From: an uncultured Polaribacter sp.
GTDB taxonomy: Bacteria > Bacteroidota > Bacteroidia > Flavobacteriales > Flavobacteriaceae
Assembly: GCA_913050305.1 (NCBI GenBank)
Contig: CAJXAS010000080.1
Span: 1-7,986, forward strand
Reading direction: 5' to 3'
DNA: 7,986 nt
Position 1 is the stretch's first letter, and each line of letters opens with the position of its first letter. Position numbers and translations under genes: made by a program. The notes under the pieces were generated by a model. That model saw nothing but the letters and a program-made list of their open reading frames with translations. It ran no database searches and was not told the origin of the DNA. Positions 1 to 6,195 of the stretch are shown piece after piece.

Positions 1-1708
1 AATCTCTATTAAACTCTACAGGTTCCCACCGTTGTAATGTTTTAAAATTTTTATGCGCATATTCATGACTAATATTACTTGTTAATTTCCATTTTCTATC
101 AATTAAAACTTGTTGCCAGCCAATTTTTGCTGCCACTGCCGTATTTTCAGTATCACCTATCGAAGAGAATAAATTAGCATCATTATTACTAATAGCAACT
201 TCAGAAGAGAGCGTTGTTTTTTCACTCGGGTTATAGTCAGATTTTAAAACAAAAAATTGAGATTTTGTAGGTGCAATTAACCGACTAATTGGAGTGTAAT
301 TTCCTTGATTAACACCAACAAAATTGTAAATATTTCCAATGACAGTGCTACTATCTAAGACATAATCTCCGTTATTTGTGCCAACATTTGTAAAAGTTAC
401 AAAGTATAATTCTTCAGTAGGATCTTTTGAGTATTCAAAGTTTTCTACTGCTCCACTTTCAATTTTTCTATACAAGATTTTATTTTCATCAAAAGCAGTT
501 ATTGTTGCGCTTTCGGCAAACATCAAATCAGTATTATTACCGGCGTCTGCTAAAATCTGCTTTTGGTCATCGGAAAGCACTTGTTGTAAAGGCTGATTTT
601 TAGCATCATTTTCATTATAGAAAAAACCACTAACATTCAGCTTTTCACTTTTATAAGTCGCGGATTCGTAGGTAATAAAACGGGTGTAATTTCTATCTGA
701 ATACTGAAAATCAATCCAGATTCTCATATCATTAGTAATTGGGTAGGTAGTATTAAATGTGATTTCGCCTAAATTATAATCTATGGTAAAGTCTTTGTTT
801 CCACCTTTTTTTATCTGAATTCCGTTAACGTATACTTTTTCACTGCCACCAATAATTACAATATTAGGCTCATTATTTGCACCTACAATTTTATACGGAC
901 CCTGATTACCCTCATTACCAACAATAGTAAATGTGCTAAATTTACCACGTACAATAGCTCCGGAAGCACTCACTTTTAAATTGTCGTTTATTTTTGCCTC
1001 TACTTCTAAACCAGAAGCTTGTTTTGTAAAAGGAGTAAAGTAGCTATCCTGATTTTTTAAAGATAAATCTCCCGCTTTTACGCGCCATTCATCTGAAAAT
1101 ATTTCAATAAAAATACGATCAAAATCTGTGATATTTTGTGAGTATCCATTTTTTTGAATCGGTATATTAGTATCCCAAATATTAGCTTTTAAGGTTACTT
1201 TATTAGATAGTTTTCCAGATATTTCTAAATCTAATGCAGCGTTTGTAACTGCATTCTGGTTGTTACCAGACGTAAGTCCTCTAGAAATAAAACCTTTTGT
1301 CTTTAAACCTTCAAATAGTTGTACTTCAGACATTTTTTTATTGGTAGTTAAACTATATAATTTACCAGTATTTGTGCTATTTGGTAGAATTAAATTTTGA
1401 TCATATGGTGTGTATGTTTTGGTTATAAAATTTGGGAATCTGAAATATTCTAAGGTAATTTCTGGATATGCTATAGCATTTATTACAAGTGCAGCATTGT
1501 TAAAGTCTATTTTGTATTCAGAAGGTGCAATAGGTTTTAGTAACTTGTTTAAAACTTTAAAATTTAGCGGATTGATAGCAACGCTGTCAAATTTTATAGT
1601 ATCTTTTTTAAGGAAGAGTTTCTGTGATCTGAAATCTGTAGTAATTGTTTGAGATTGGATGGAGAATCCAATAAACAGAAGCAAAAAAAGAAGGTTTTTT
1701 TTAAACAT
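1..1708 (-). CDS. Large exported beta-rich envelope protein, N-terminal part (3' end off window)
   Basis: The open frame starts at ATG 1708 and reads without a stop to the left edge: 569 complete codons, C-terminus missing. Residues 1-20 form a Sec signal peptide: basic MFKKN, a Leu/Phe-rich core, and a likely cut after SIQSQ. There is no lipobox cysteine. After a poorly conserved stretch (about 21-130), residues 138-235 carry blocks I recognise from large uncharacterised Bacteroidota envelope proteins: KGFISRGLTSGNNQN, LDLEISGKLSNKVTLKA, DTNIPIQKNGYSQNITDFD and VKAGDLSLKN. The rest is rich in alternating hydrophobic/polar strands with aromatics, as in outer-membrane barrels or beta-helical surface proteins. 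Family members known to me are roughly 1100 residues or more, so about half is visible. It follows the alkyltransferase gene by 54 bp but has its own promoter-like box. Localisation to the outer membrane or periplasm is inferred; the biochemical function is unknown. Confidence 0.85.
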   Translation of the reverse strand, partial: MFKKNLLFLLLFIGFSIQSQTITTDFRSQKLFLKKDTIKFDSVAINPLNFKVLNKLLKPIAPSEYKIDFNNAALVINAIAYPEITLEYFRFPNFITKTYTPYDQNLILPNSTNTGKLYSLTTNKKMSEVQLFEGLKTKGFISRGLTSGNNQNAVTNAALDLEISGKLSNKVTLKANIWDTNIPIQKNGYSQNITDFDRIFIEIFSDEWRVKAGDLSLKNQDSYFTPFTKQASGLEVEAKINDNLKVSASGAIVRGKFSTFTIVGNEGNQGPYKIVGANNEPNIVIIGGSEKVYVNGIQIKKGGNKDFTIDYNLGEITFNTTYPITNDMRIWIDFQYSDRNYTRFITYESATYKSEKLNVSGFFYNENDAKNQPLQQVLSDDQKQILADAGNNTDLMFAESATITAFDENKILYRKIESGAVENFEYSKDPTEELYFVTFTNVGTNNGDYVLDSSTVIGNIYNFVGVNQGNYTPISRLIAPTKSQFFVLKSDYNPSEKTTLSSEVAISNNDANLFSSIGDTENTAVAAKIGWQQVLIDRKWKLTSNISHEYAHKNFKTLQRWEPVEFNRD

Positions 1709-1725
1709 TGATGATCTATACGTAG

Positions 1726-1733
1726 CAAACGTA
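1726..1733 (-). promoter_or_regulatory. Bacteroidota-type -7 promoter box for the envelope protein gene
   Basis: Read on the minus strand the site is TACGTTTG, an exact match to the Bacteroidota primary-sigma consensus TAnnTTTG. Transcription would begin near 1719, leaving a leader of only about ten bases before ATG 1708. I see no convincing TTTG -33 element at the expected spacing. The box sits in the 54-bp gap after the alkyltransferase stop, which suggests the envelope gene is transcribed on its own and not only by read-through. Confidence 0.5.
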
Positions 1734-1762
1734 AAAATAGCTTTTTTAATATCTATATACTT

Positions 1763-2290
1763 TTAAAATAAAGATTGCTGTTTCACAGGGTTTTCATGAT
1801 TTAGTAGCCATTCCTTTCGCCAAAGACCACCAACATAGCCTGTTAAAGACCCATCAGCGCCAGTAACTCTGTGGCACGGAATAACGATCCATAAGGGGTT
1901 TTTACCATTTGCAGTTGCCACTGCTCTTATGGCTTTTACATCTCCCAAAGATTTACTTTGTTCTAAATAACTTTTTGTTTTCCCGTATTTAATTTTTAAC
2001 AATGCTTTCCATACCTTTATTTGAAAAACAGTTCCTTTTGGGTTTACGGTTAAATTAAAAGAATCTCTTTTGCCTTTAAAATACTCCTCTAATTGAACAA
2101 CACATTCTTGTAAACAGAAAGGAGTTGAAAATTGCATTAAATCATCTGAAACTAGGCCTTCATCTAAAAGACAAATAGATTGAATTCCATTTTTGTCTCC
2201 CGTAATTTTTGCTGTTCCTAGAGGTGTTTTTAGATATGTGGTCTGTAAATTCAAATTATTTGTTTTGTAAAAATCTAGCTTCAATTTCAA
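1763..2290 (-). CDS. ogt: Methylated-DNA--protein-cysteine S-methyltransferase (Ogt/AGT family)
   Basis: A suicidal DNA repair protein that moves the alkyl group from O6-alkylguanine (and O4-alkylthymine) to its own cysteine. Length is 175 residues from TTG 2290. The active-site motif IPCHRV is at 137-142 with acceptor Cys139. The DNA-binding helix-turn-helix region is at about 89-131 (FQIKVW, KAIRAVATANGKNP), with Arg122 in the place of the arginine finger. The closing loop GYVGGLWRKEWLLNHE spans 151-166. The family N-terminal domain begins near TTYLKTPLG (17-25), so about 16 residues are extra. The frame has no ATG: upstream it runs to a TAA with only TTG candidates at 2290, 2284 and 2254. 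TTG 2290 is chosen because it overlaps the TGA of the small upstream ORF (TTGA). An AAAGGA at 2305-2310 is rather far away. The C-terminus ends in QQSLF, like a beta-clamp binding peptide. Lying downstream of a TatD nuclease fits a DNA-repair transcription unit. Function is sure; the start is not. Confidence 0.93.
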   Translation of the reverse strand: MKLKLDFYKTNNLNLQTTYLKTPLGTAKITGDKNGIQSICLLDEGLVSDDLMQFSTPFCLQECVVQLEEYFKGKRDSFNLTVNPKGTVFQIKVWKALLKIKYGKTKSYLEQSKSLGDVKAIRAVATANGKNPLWIVIPCHRVTGADGSLTGYVGGLWRKEWLLNHENPVKQQSLF

Positions 2291-2379
2291 TAACTTAGGC
2301 TGTATCCTTTTACATTTTTATCAAAAGTTAAATTACCTTCTGCCCAATACTTTCTATAATCTTGAGATTTAGAATACAT
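2287..2379 (-). CDS. Possible 30-residue ORF translationally coupled to ogt
   Basis: ATG 2379 opens a 30-codon frame ending at TGA 2289-2287. It fills most of the gap between tatD and ogt, and its stop overlaps the apparent TTG start of ogt (TTGA). The peptide starts MYSKSQDYRKYW and ends KNVKGYSLSY. It is polar and tyrosine-rich, with no signal or membrane segment. I do not recognise it. Three readings are possible: a real small protein or leader peptide that brings ribosomes to ogt; a remnant of a longer gene; or a chance frame in untranslated leader. A TACTTTTA sequence (2389-2396, minus strand) is 7/8 like a -7 box but lies only about ten bases ahead of the ATG. Confidence 0.25.
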   Translation of the reverse strand: MYSKSQDYRKYWAEGNLTFDKNVKGYSLSY

Positions 2380-2422
2380 GCTTATTCATAAAAGTAATAT
2401 AATTATTGCGTTTTATTCATCT

Positions 2423-3187
2423 TTATATTTTAAAAACATCTTTAGAATTCTGTGTTGTAATTTCTGAAATTTCTTTGAACGAAAGTCTGTAAATGTCAAC
2501 CAGCTTATCTATCACATTAGTAATGTAGGCACTTTCATTTCTTTTCCCTCGATATGGAGCTGGTGCTAAATATGGTGCATCTGTCTCTAAAACAATATGT
2601 TCAATGTCTATTTCATTTAGAAACTTATCAATTTTACCATTTTTAAAAGTAACAACTCCGCCAATACCTAATTTCATATTATAAGAAATTGCTTGCAATG
2701 CTTGCTCTTTAGTTCCTGTAAAACAGTGAAATATTCCTCTTAAATCCTCACTTTTCTCAGCTTCTAAAATCTCAAAAATTTCATCAAAAGCGTCTCTACA
2801 ATGAATTACAATAGGTGTTTTTTTCTCTTTTGCCCATTTAATTTGTGTTCTAAATGCATCTTGCTGCTGTTTTAGGAAAGTTTTATCCCAATATAAATCG
2901 ATTCCAATTTCGCCAATAGCGTAAAAATTACGTTTATCAATCCATTCTTTTACGTGGGCTAATTCATCTAAATAATTTTCTTTTACAGAAGTAGGGTGTA
3001 AGCCCATCATTAAATACACATCTAAAGGAAAATTTTCTTCTAATTTTAGCATATTTTCTGTATAAGAAGAATCTATTGCAGGTATAAAAAAACGAGAAAC
3101 GCCGGCGTCTTTAGCGCGTTTTATCATTTCTTTTTGATCTTCTTGAAACTGACTAGAATATAAATGTGTGTGCGTATCTGTAATCAT
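2423..3187 (-). CDS. tatD: TatD-family metal-dependent hydrolase / DNase
   Basis: Predicted cytoplasmic amidohydrolase-fold nuclease of 254 residues, the family's normal size. All metal ligands are visible: DTHTH with His6 and His8, GEIGID with Glu93, VIHCRD with His129, FHCFTG with His154, and LETDAPYLAP with Asp203. The family-typical PYRGKRNESAYI follows at about 211-222. Characterised relatives (E. coli TatD, YcfH, YjjV) are 3'-5' exonucleases or DNases with repair and quality-control roles. The exact substrate here is inferred. ATG 3187 is preferred over the in-frame TTG 24 bases upstream, because the protein then begins MITDTHTH as relatives do, and because a -7 box at 3209-3216 puts transcription start after that TTG. 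The gene is divergent from the helicase operon and probably co-transcribed with the downstream ogt (132 bp away). Confidence 0.95.
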   Translation of the reverse strand: MITDTHTHLYSSQFQEDQKEMIKRAKDAGVSRFFIPAIDSSYTENMLKLEENFPLDVYLMMGLHPTSVKENYLDELAHVKEWIDKRNFYAIGEIGIDLYWDKTFLKQQQDAFRTQIKWAKEKKTPIVIHCRDAFDEIFEILEAEKSEDLRGIFHCFTGTKEQALQAISYNMKLGIGGVVTFKNGKIDKFLNEIDIEHIVLETDAPYLAPAPYRGKRNESAYITNVIDKLVDIYRLSFKEISEITTQNSKDVFKI

Positions 3188-3208
3188 TCTTATTTCTTGT
3201 AATTTTAG

Positions 3209-3216
3209 CAAAATTA
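3209..3216 (-). promoter_or_regulatory. -7 promoter box for tatD
   Basis: On the minus strand this reads TAATTTTG, an exact TAnnTTTG match. It implies transcription start near 3202 and a leader of about 15 bases before ATG 3187. A -33 TTTG is not evident at the usual spacing. It lies back to back with the helicase promoter in a 101-bp region between the two start codons. Confidence 0.5.
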
Positions 3217-3241
3217 CGAATTAATACTACGTTGAAGACGT

Positions 3242-3272
3242 GTTGTAAAACATTTTATAAAACGTACCTTTG
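3242..3272 (+). promoter_or_regulatory. Promoter of the DEAD-box helicase operon (-33 and -7 boxes)
   Basis: TACCTTTG at 3265-3272 matches TAnnTTTG exactly. A GTTG at 3242-3245, resembling the -33 TTTG, lies 19 bases ahead, which is the usual Bacteroidota spacing. Transcription would start near 3279, about ten bases before ATG 3289. This rules out the upstream in-frame ATG at 3232 as the start, because it would not be in the transcript. Confidence 0.6.
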
Positions 3273-3288
3273 CGTAAAATTTTATAAG

Positions 3289-4647
3289 ATGACTTTTGAA
3301 GATTTAGATTTATCGAATCAACTACAATATGCAATTGACGATTTAGGTTTTGATACACCAACACCTATTCAAGAACAAGCATTTTCTGTAGTAAGATCTG
3401 GTAAAGATGTTGTGGGAATAGCGCAGACAGGAACAGGAAAAACGTTTGCCTATATGTTACCTATTCTTAGAGATTTGGCATATTCAAAGCAGCTTCATCC
3501 AAGAATTTTGGTTTTAGTACCAACTAGAGAACTGGTAATACAGGTGGTTACTCAAATAGAGCAATTGTCTAAATATATTAATACGCGTGTTTTAGGTGTG
3601 TACGGTGGTGCAAATATTAATACACAAAGACAAGCTATTCATCAAGGGCAAGATATTATTGTTGCAACACCTGGTCGTTTATACGATTTAGCGTTGAGTA
3701 ATTCTTTAAAATTAAAGTCTATTCAGAAATTGGTAATTGATGAAGTAGATGTAATGTTAGATTTAGGATTCCGTTTTCAGTTGATGAATATTTTTGATGT
3801 GATTCCAGAAAGAAGACAAAACGTTTTGTTTTCTGCAACGATGACCGAAGATGTAGATGCTTTAATCTACGACTTTTTTAAAAATCCTGAAAAAATATCT
3901 GTAGCGGTTAGTGGAACTCCATTAGATAATATAGAACAGGTTTCTTATAATATTCCTAACTTTTTCACGAAAGTTAACCTATTACACAAACTTTTAAATG
4001 ATAGAGAAACTTTTCATAAAGTTTTAATTTTTGTTGGTTTTAAAAGAACTGCAGACTTATTGTTTAGACATTTAGAAGAAGGATTTAATGATGAGATTTG
4101 TGTAATACATTCTAACAAAACTCAGAATTACAGAATACGTTCTATCAAACAATTTGACGAAGGTAAAAATAGAATTTTACTCGCTACAGATGTAATGGCA
4201 CGTGGTTTAGATTTCGATAAAGTATCGCATGTAATTAATTTTGATACGCCAGAGTTTCCTGAAAATTATATGCACAGAATTGGTAGAACTGGTCGTGCAG
4301 AGAAAGCAGGAAAAACAATTTTGTTTTCTACAGAAAAAGAGAGAGAAGCAAAAGAGGGTATTGAAGGATTGATGAATTATGAAATTCCAGTCTTAGAAAT
4401 TCCTGAAGATGTGGAAATTTCTACCACGTTAACAGAAGATGAGCGTCCTAGAGAAGATCAAGGTATTTCTAAGAATAGAACTTCATTAGAATATGTTCCT
4501 GGACCTGCATTTCATGAGAAAAGTGAAAAGAACAGTCAAGTAAACAGAGGAGGTTCTTATAGAAGAGAAATTGCAATAAAGTACAAGAAGCCAAAAACCA
4601 AAGGAGATAAGAATTACAATAAACACAATAAGAAAAAGAAAAAATAA
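3289..4647 (+). CDS. DEAD-box (DEVD variant) ATP-dependent RNA helicase
   Basis: An ATP-driven RNA duplex-unwinding protein of 452 residues, probably acting in ribosome assembly, RNA decay or cold adaptation (role inferred). Domain 1 has the Q motif TPTPIQEQ (23-30), Walker A AQTGTGKT (45-52), PTRELV (78-83), GG (106-107), TPGRL (127-131), Walker B DEVD (151-154) and SAT (182-184). Domain 2 has the FVGFKR block (248-253), ATDVMARGLDF (299-309) and HRIGRTGR (329-336). After the core, from about 370, the tail is hydrophilic and ends in a lysine-rich stretch finishing NKKKKK, likely an RNA-binding extension. Motif II reads DEVD, not DEAD; both acidic residues needed for Mg-ATP are kept, and I know this variant from flavobacterial paralogues. 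It is RhlE-like in layout, but I do not assign a subfamily. ATG 3289 is chosen over ATG 3232, since it follows the promoter and gives the usual MTFEDLDL start. Its stop overlaps the next start (TAATG). Confidence 0.95.
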   Translation: MTFEDLDLSNQLQYAIDDLGFDTPTPIQEQAFSVVRSGKDVVGIAQTGTGKTFAYMLPILRDLAYSKQLHPRILVLVPTRELVIQVVTQIEQLSKYINTRVLGVYGGANINTQRQAIHQGQDIIVATPGRLYDLALSNSLKLKSIQKLVIDEVDVMLDLGFRFQLMNIFDVIPERRQNVLFSATMTEDVDALIYDFFKNPEKISVAVSGTPLDNIEQVSYNIPNFFTKVNLLHKLLNDRETFHKVLIFVGFKRTADLLFRHLEEGFNDEICVIHSNKTQNYRIRSIKQFDEGKNRILLATDVMARGLDFDKVSHVINFDTPEFPENYMHRIGRTGRAEKAGKTILFSTEKEREAKEGIEGLMNYEIPVLEIPEDVEISTTLTEDERPREDQGISKNRTSLEYVPGPAFHEKSEKNSQVNRGGSYRREIAIKYKKPKTKGDKNYNKHNKKKKK

Positions 4648-5012
4648 TGCAGATTCTAACGGCGCAAGAATTGCATAATTTAGCAATGAATATTGTTGGC
4701 GATAAGCTAGAAAAAATGGGCTATGAGTTCCAGGCGATTAATAGTACGTTAAAAAGGCACCCTCAATTTGTACTGTTTAAAAAGGGAGAACAAACTATTT
4801 TTGTCTTGGTAAAAGTATCTAGTAATATGCAGAATCCGAATGAGTACGATGTACTTTGGATGGAAACTTTTAAAAACCATGCTAAAAAACAAAATGCTAA
4901 AGTTTGGTTCGCTGGTGTAGGAATTGCCAATGCAGAGAGTGTAGAGAATCCGGTTTTTAAAGACCAACCTTATTATGTTGCTTTCGAAGACTTTATTAAG
5001 ATTTTAGAGTAG
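4647..5012 (+). CDS. Small conserved protein coupled to the helicase; often named NqrF without support
   Basis: A protein of 121 residues starting at ATG 4647, which shares its A with the helicase stop (TAATG), so the two are probably translationally coupled. No signal peptide or membrane segment is seen. The sequence alternates helix (TAQELHNLAMNIVGDKLEKM, residues 5-24) and strands (HPQFVLFKKGEQTIFVLVKV, 38-57), then a block around YDVLWMETFKNHAKKQNAKV and a final KDQPYYVAFEDFIKIL. From memory, flavobacterial homologues carry the name 'Na+-translocating NADH-quinone reductase subunit F'. Nothing here supports that: real NqrF is about 400 residues with a membrane anchor, a cysteine-rich 2Fe-2S motif and an FAD/NADH module, and this protein has no cysteine. 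The strand-rich middle could fit a small nuclease-like alpha/beta fold, but that is a guess. The function is unknown; the context suggests RNA metabolism. Confidence 0.88.
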   Translation: MQILTAQELHNLAMNIVGDKLEKMGYEFQAINSTLKRHPQFVLFKKGEQTIFVLVKVSSNMQNPNEYDVLWMETFKNHAKKQNAKVWFAGVGIANAESVENPVFKDQPYYVAFEDFIKILE

Positions 5013-5043
5013 ACCTGTAAAACTTATTCTTTTAATTTCACTC

Positions 5044-6195
5044 TTAATTAGACAGAGTATCGTTATCCTTTTTTTTCAAGTGATCAGGGGTCAAAAGAGC
5101 ATTCATTGTTCCTTTTTTTGGCAGGCTAAAGTAAAATATAGTTTCTTTATTCGTTTTGCTTTCTACCTTTACTTCTCCATTATAGTATGAAATAATTTTC
5201 TTAACAATACTCAACCCAATTCCCGTAGAATTATTCGAATCTATAGTCTGGAACATTTCAAATATTTTTTCATGATATTTTGTTTTTATTCCAATACCAT
5301 TATCTTTAATTGAAAATAGATAATCCTCTTCTGTTGTTTCACACGCCAATAAAATAAGCCCCTTTTTTTTGTCAATATGGTCTAAAGCATTTTGAATTAA
5401 AATTTCAAATACTTTTTCCAACATAATTTCATCAGCAAAAAGAGTGGGAAGTTTATTCTTTATTTCAACTTTTATATGAGAGGGTACTTGGAGTTTAGCT
5501 ATTACTTTTTTGGCAATACTATTAAGGTTAATTTTATTTTTTTTAAAAGAACTAGATCTTATGTTTTTATATTGTTCTAGTTTTATTAACAATAGCTCCA
5601 TTCTTTCTACTTTTTTTTCTAGAAGTTCAATACTATTTATAGAATTTTCAGAGCTTATAGGATGCGCAAGTTCTTCTCGGATCCATATTAATATATCTGA
5701 AATATTTCTTAGTGGAGTCTTTAACTCATGTGAAATTAATTGCGCATAGTTATCTAACTCTTTTTTCTGTTGCTGAAGAATTGAGGAGATTGTTGTTGTT
5801 TTATCAATTATTTCTTGAGCTAATAATAATTTTTTATCAATTTTAATTTTAACAGTATTTAATAAATCTTCTACGTCTATGGGTTTGGTTAAATAATCTT
5901 CAGCTCCTAGGCTCATGCCGGCTCTTATATCTGACTTTTCTGCTTTTGCTGAAAGAAAAATTAATGGAATTAACTTTGTTTTTTTGTTGTTTTGTAGTTT
6001 TTCATACATTTCAAAACCATTCAGTTTAGGCATAAGTATGTCTGAAATAATTAGATCTGGATGCTTCTTTAAGGCTATTTCAAAACCAATACTTCCATTT
6101 TCTGCCTCAAAAACAGTATAACCTTCCATTACTAGGATGTCGTGAATTTCTTCTCTTATTGTTAAGGTGTCTTCTACAATTAATATTTTAAACAT
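5044..6195 (-). CDS. Receiver domain fused to a histidine kinase core (REC-HisKA-HATPase)
   Basis: A cytoplasmic signalling protein of 383 residues. The receiver domain (about 1-118) has the acidic pair Glu8-Asp9, phosphoacceptor Asp52 in SDILMP, Ser82 and Lys104 (TKP). A helical linker (about 119-148) leads to the dimerisation/phosphotransfer helix with His156 in the H-box SHELKTPL. The ATPase domain shows the N-box IQNALDH (Asn269), the G1 box DNGIGI (298-303), the F-box at 312-315 and the G2 box TGIGL (324-328). All catalytic residues are present, so it should be both a phosphate acceptor and a kinase. No membrane segment, sensor domain or DNA-binding output is present. Its ATG overlaps the end of the PAS kinase gene by 8 bp, so the two are co-translated. 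The likely role, by inference, is that the PAS kinase phosphorylates Asp52, which tunes the second kinase. It ends 31 bp from the convergent plus-strand gene. Confidence 0.93.
   Translation of the reverse strand: MFKILIVEDTLTIREEIHDILVMEGYTVFEAENGSIGFEIALKKHPDLIISDILMPKLNGFEMYEKLQNNKKTKLIPLIFLSAKAEKSDIRAGMSLGAEDYLTKPIDVEDLLNTVKIKIDKKLLLAQEIIDKTTTISSILQQQKKELDNYAQLISHELKTPLRNISDILIWIREELAHPISSENSINSIELLEKKVERMELLLIKLEQYKNIRSSSFKKNKINLNSIAKKVIAKLQVPSHIKVEIKNKLPTLFADEIMLEKVFEILIQNALDHIDKKKGLILLACETTEEDYLFSIKDNGIGIKTKYHEKIFEMFQTIDSNNSTGIGLSIVKKIISYYNGEVKVESKTNKETIFYFSLPKKGTMNALLTPDHLKKKDNDTLSN

Noticed and set aside
378..1652. Plus-strand frames of 72 and 80 codons at 378-596 and 1410-1652
   Set aside because: They lie antisense to the continuous minus-strand envelope protein frame and show no recognisable protein features.
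2308..2313. ATG-TAA start-stop mini-ORF ahead of ogt on the minus strand
   Set aside because: Such hexamers are common by chance in AT-rich DNA, and this one lies in another frame inside the 30-codon ORF.
2322..2330. TAACTTTTG on the minus strand as a promoter for ogt
   Set aside because: It has one base too many between TA and TTTG to match TAnnTTTG, and it lies inside the 30-codon ORF.
3188..3211. TTG at 3211 as a start for tatD
   Set aside because: It overlaps the -7 box at 3209-3216. ATG 3187 gives the usual MITDTHTH start.
3232..3288. In-frame ATG at 3232 giving a helicase 19 residues longer
   Set aside because: It lies upstream of the -7 box at 3265-3272, so it would not be transcribed from that promoter. 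The extra residues (MKTCCKTFYKTYLC...) do not fit the family's N-terminus.
5013..5043. Bidirectional terminator between the convergent genes
   Set aside because: I could not find a stem of convincing length in the 31 bp. The short CTGT/ACAG match around it is too weak to call.
5065..5378. Runs of eight A (coding strand) in the receiver-kinase gene as phase-variation switches
   Set aside because: Lysine codons in AT-rich DNA give such runs by chance, and the runs are short compared with known phase-variable tracts.
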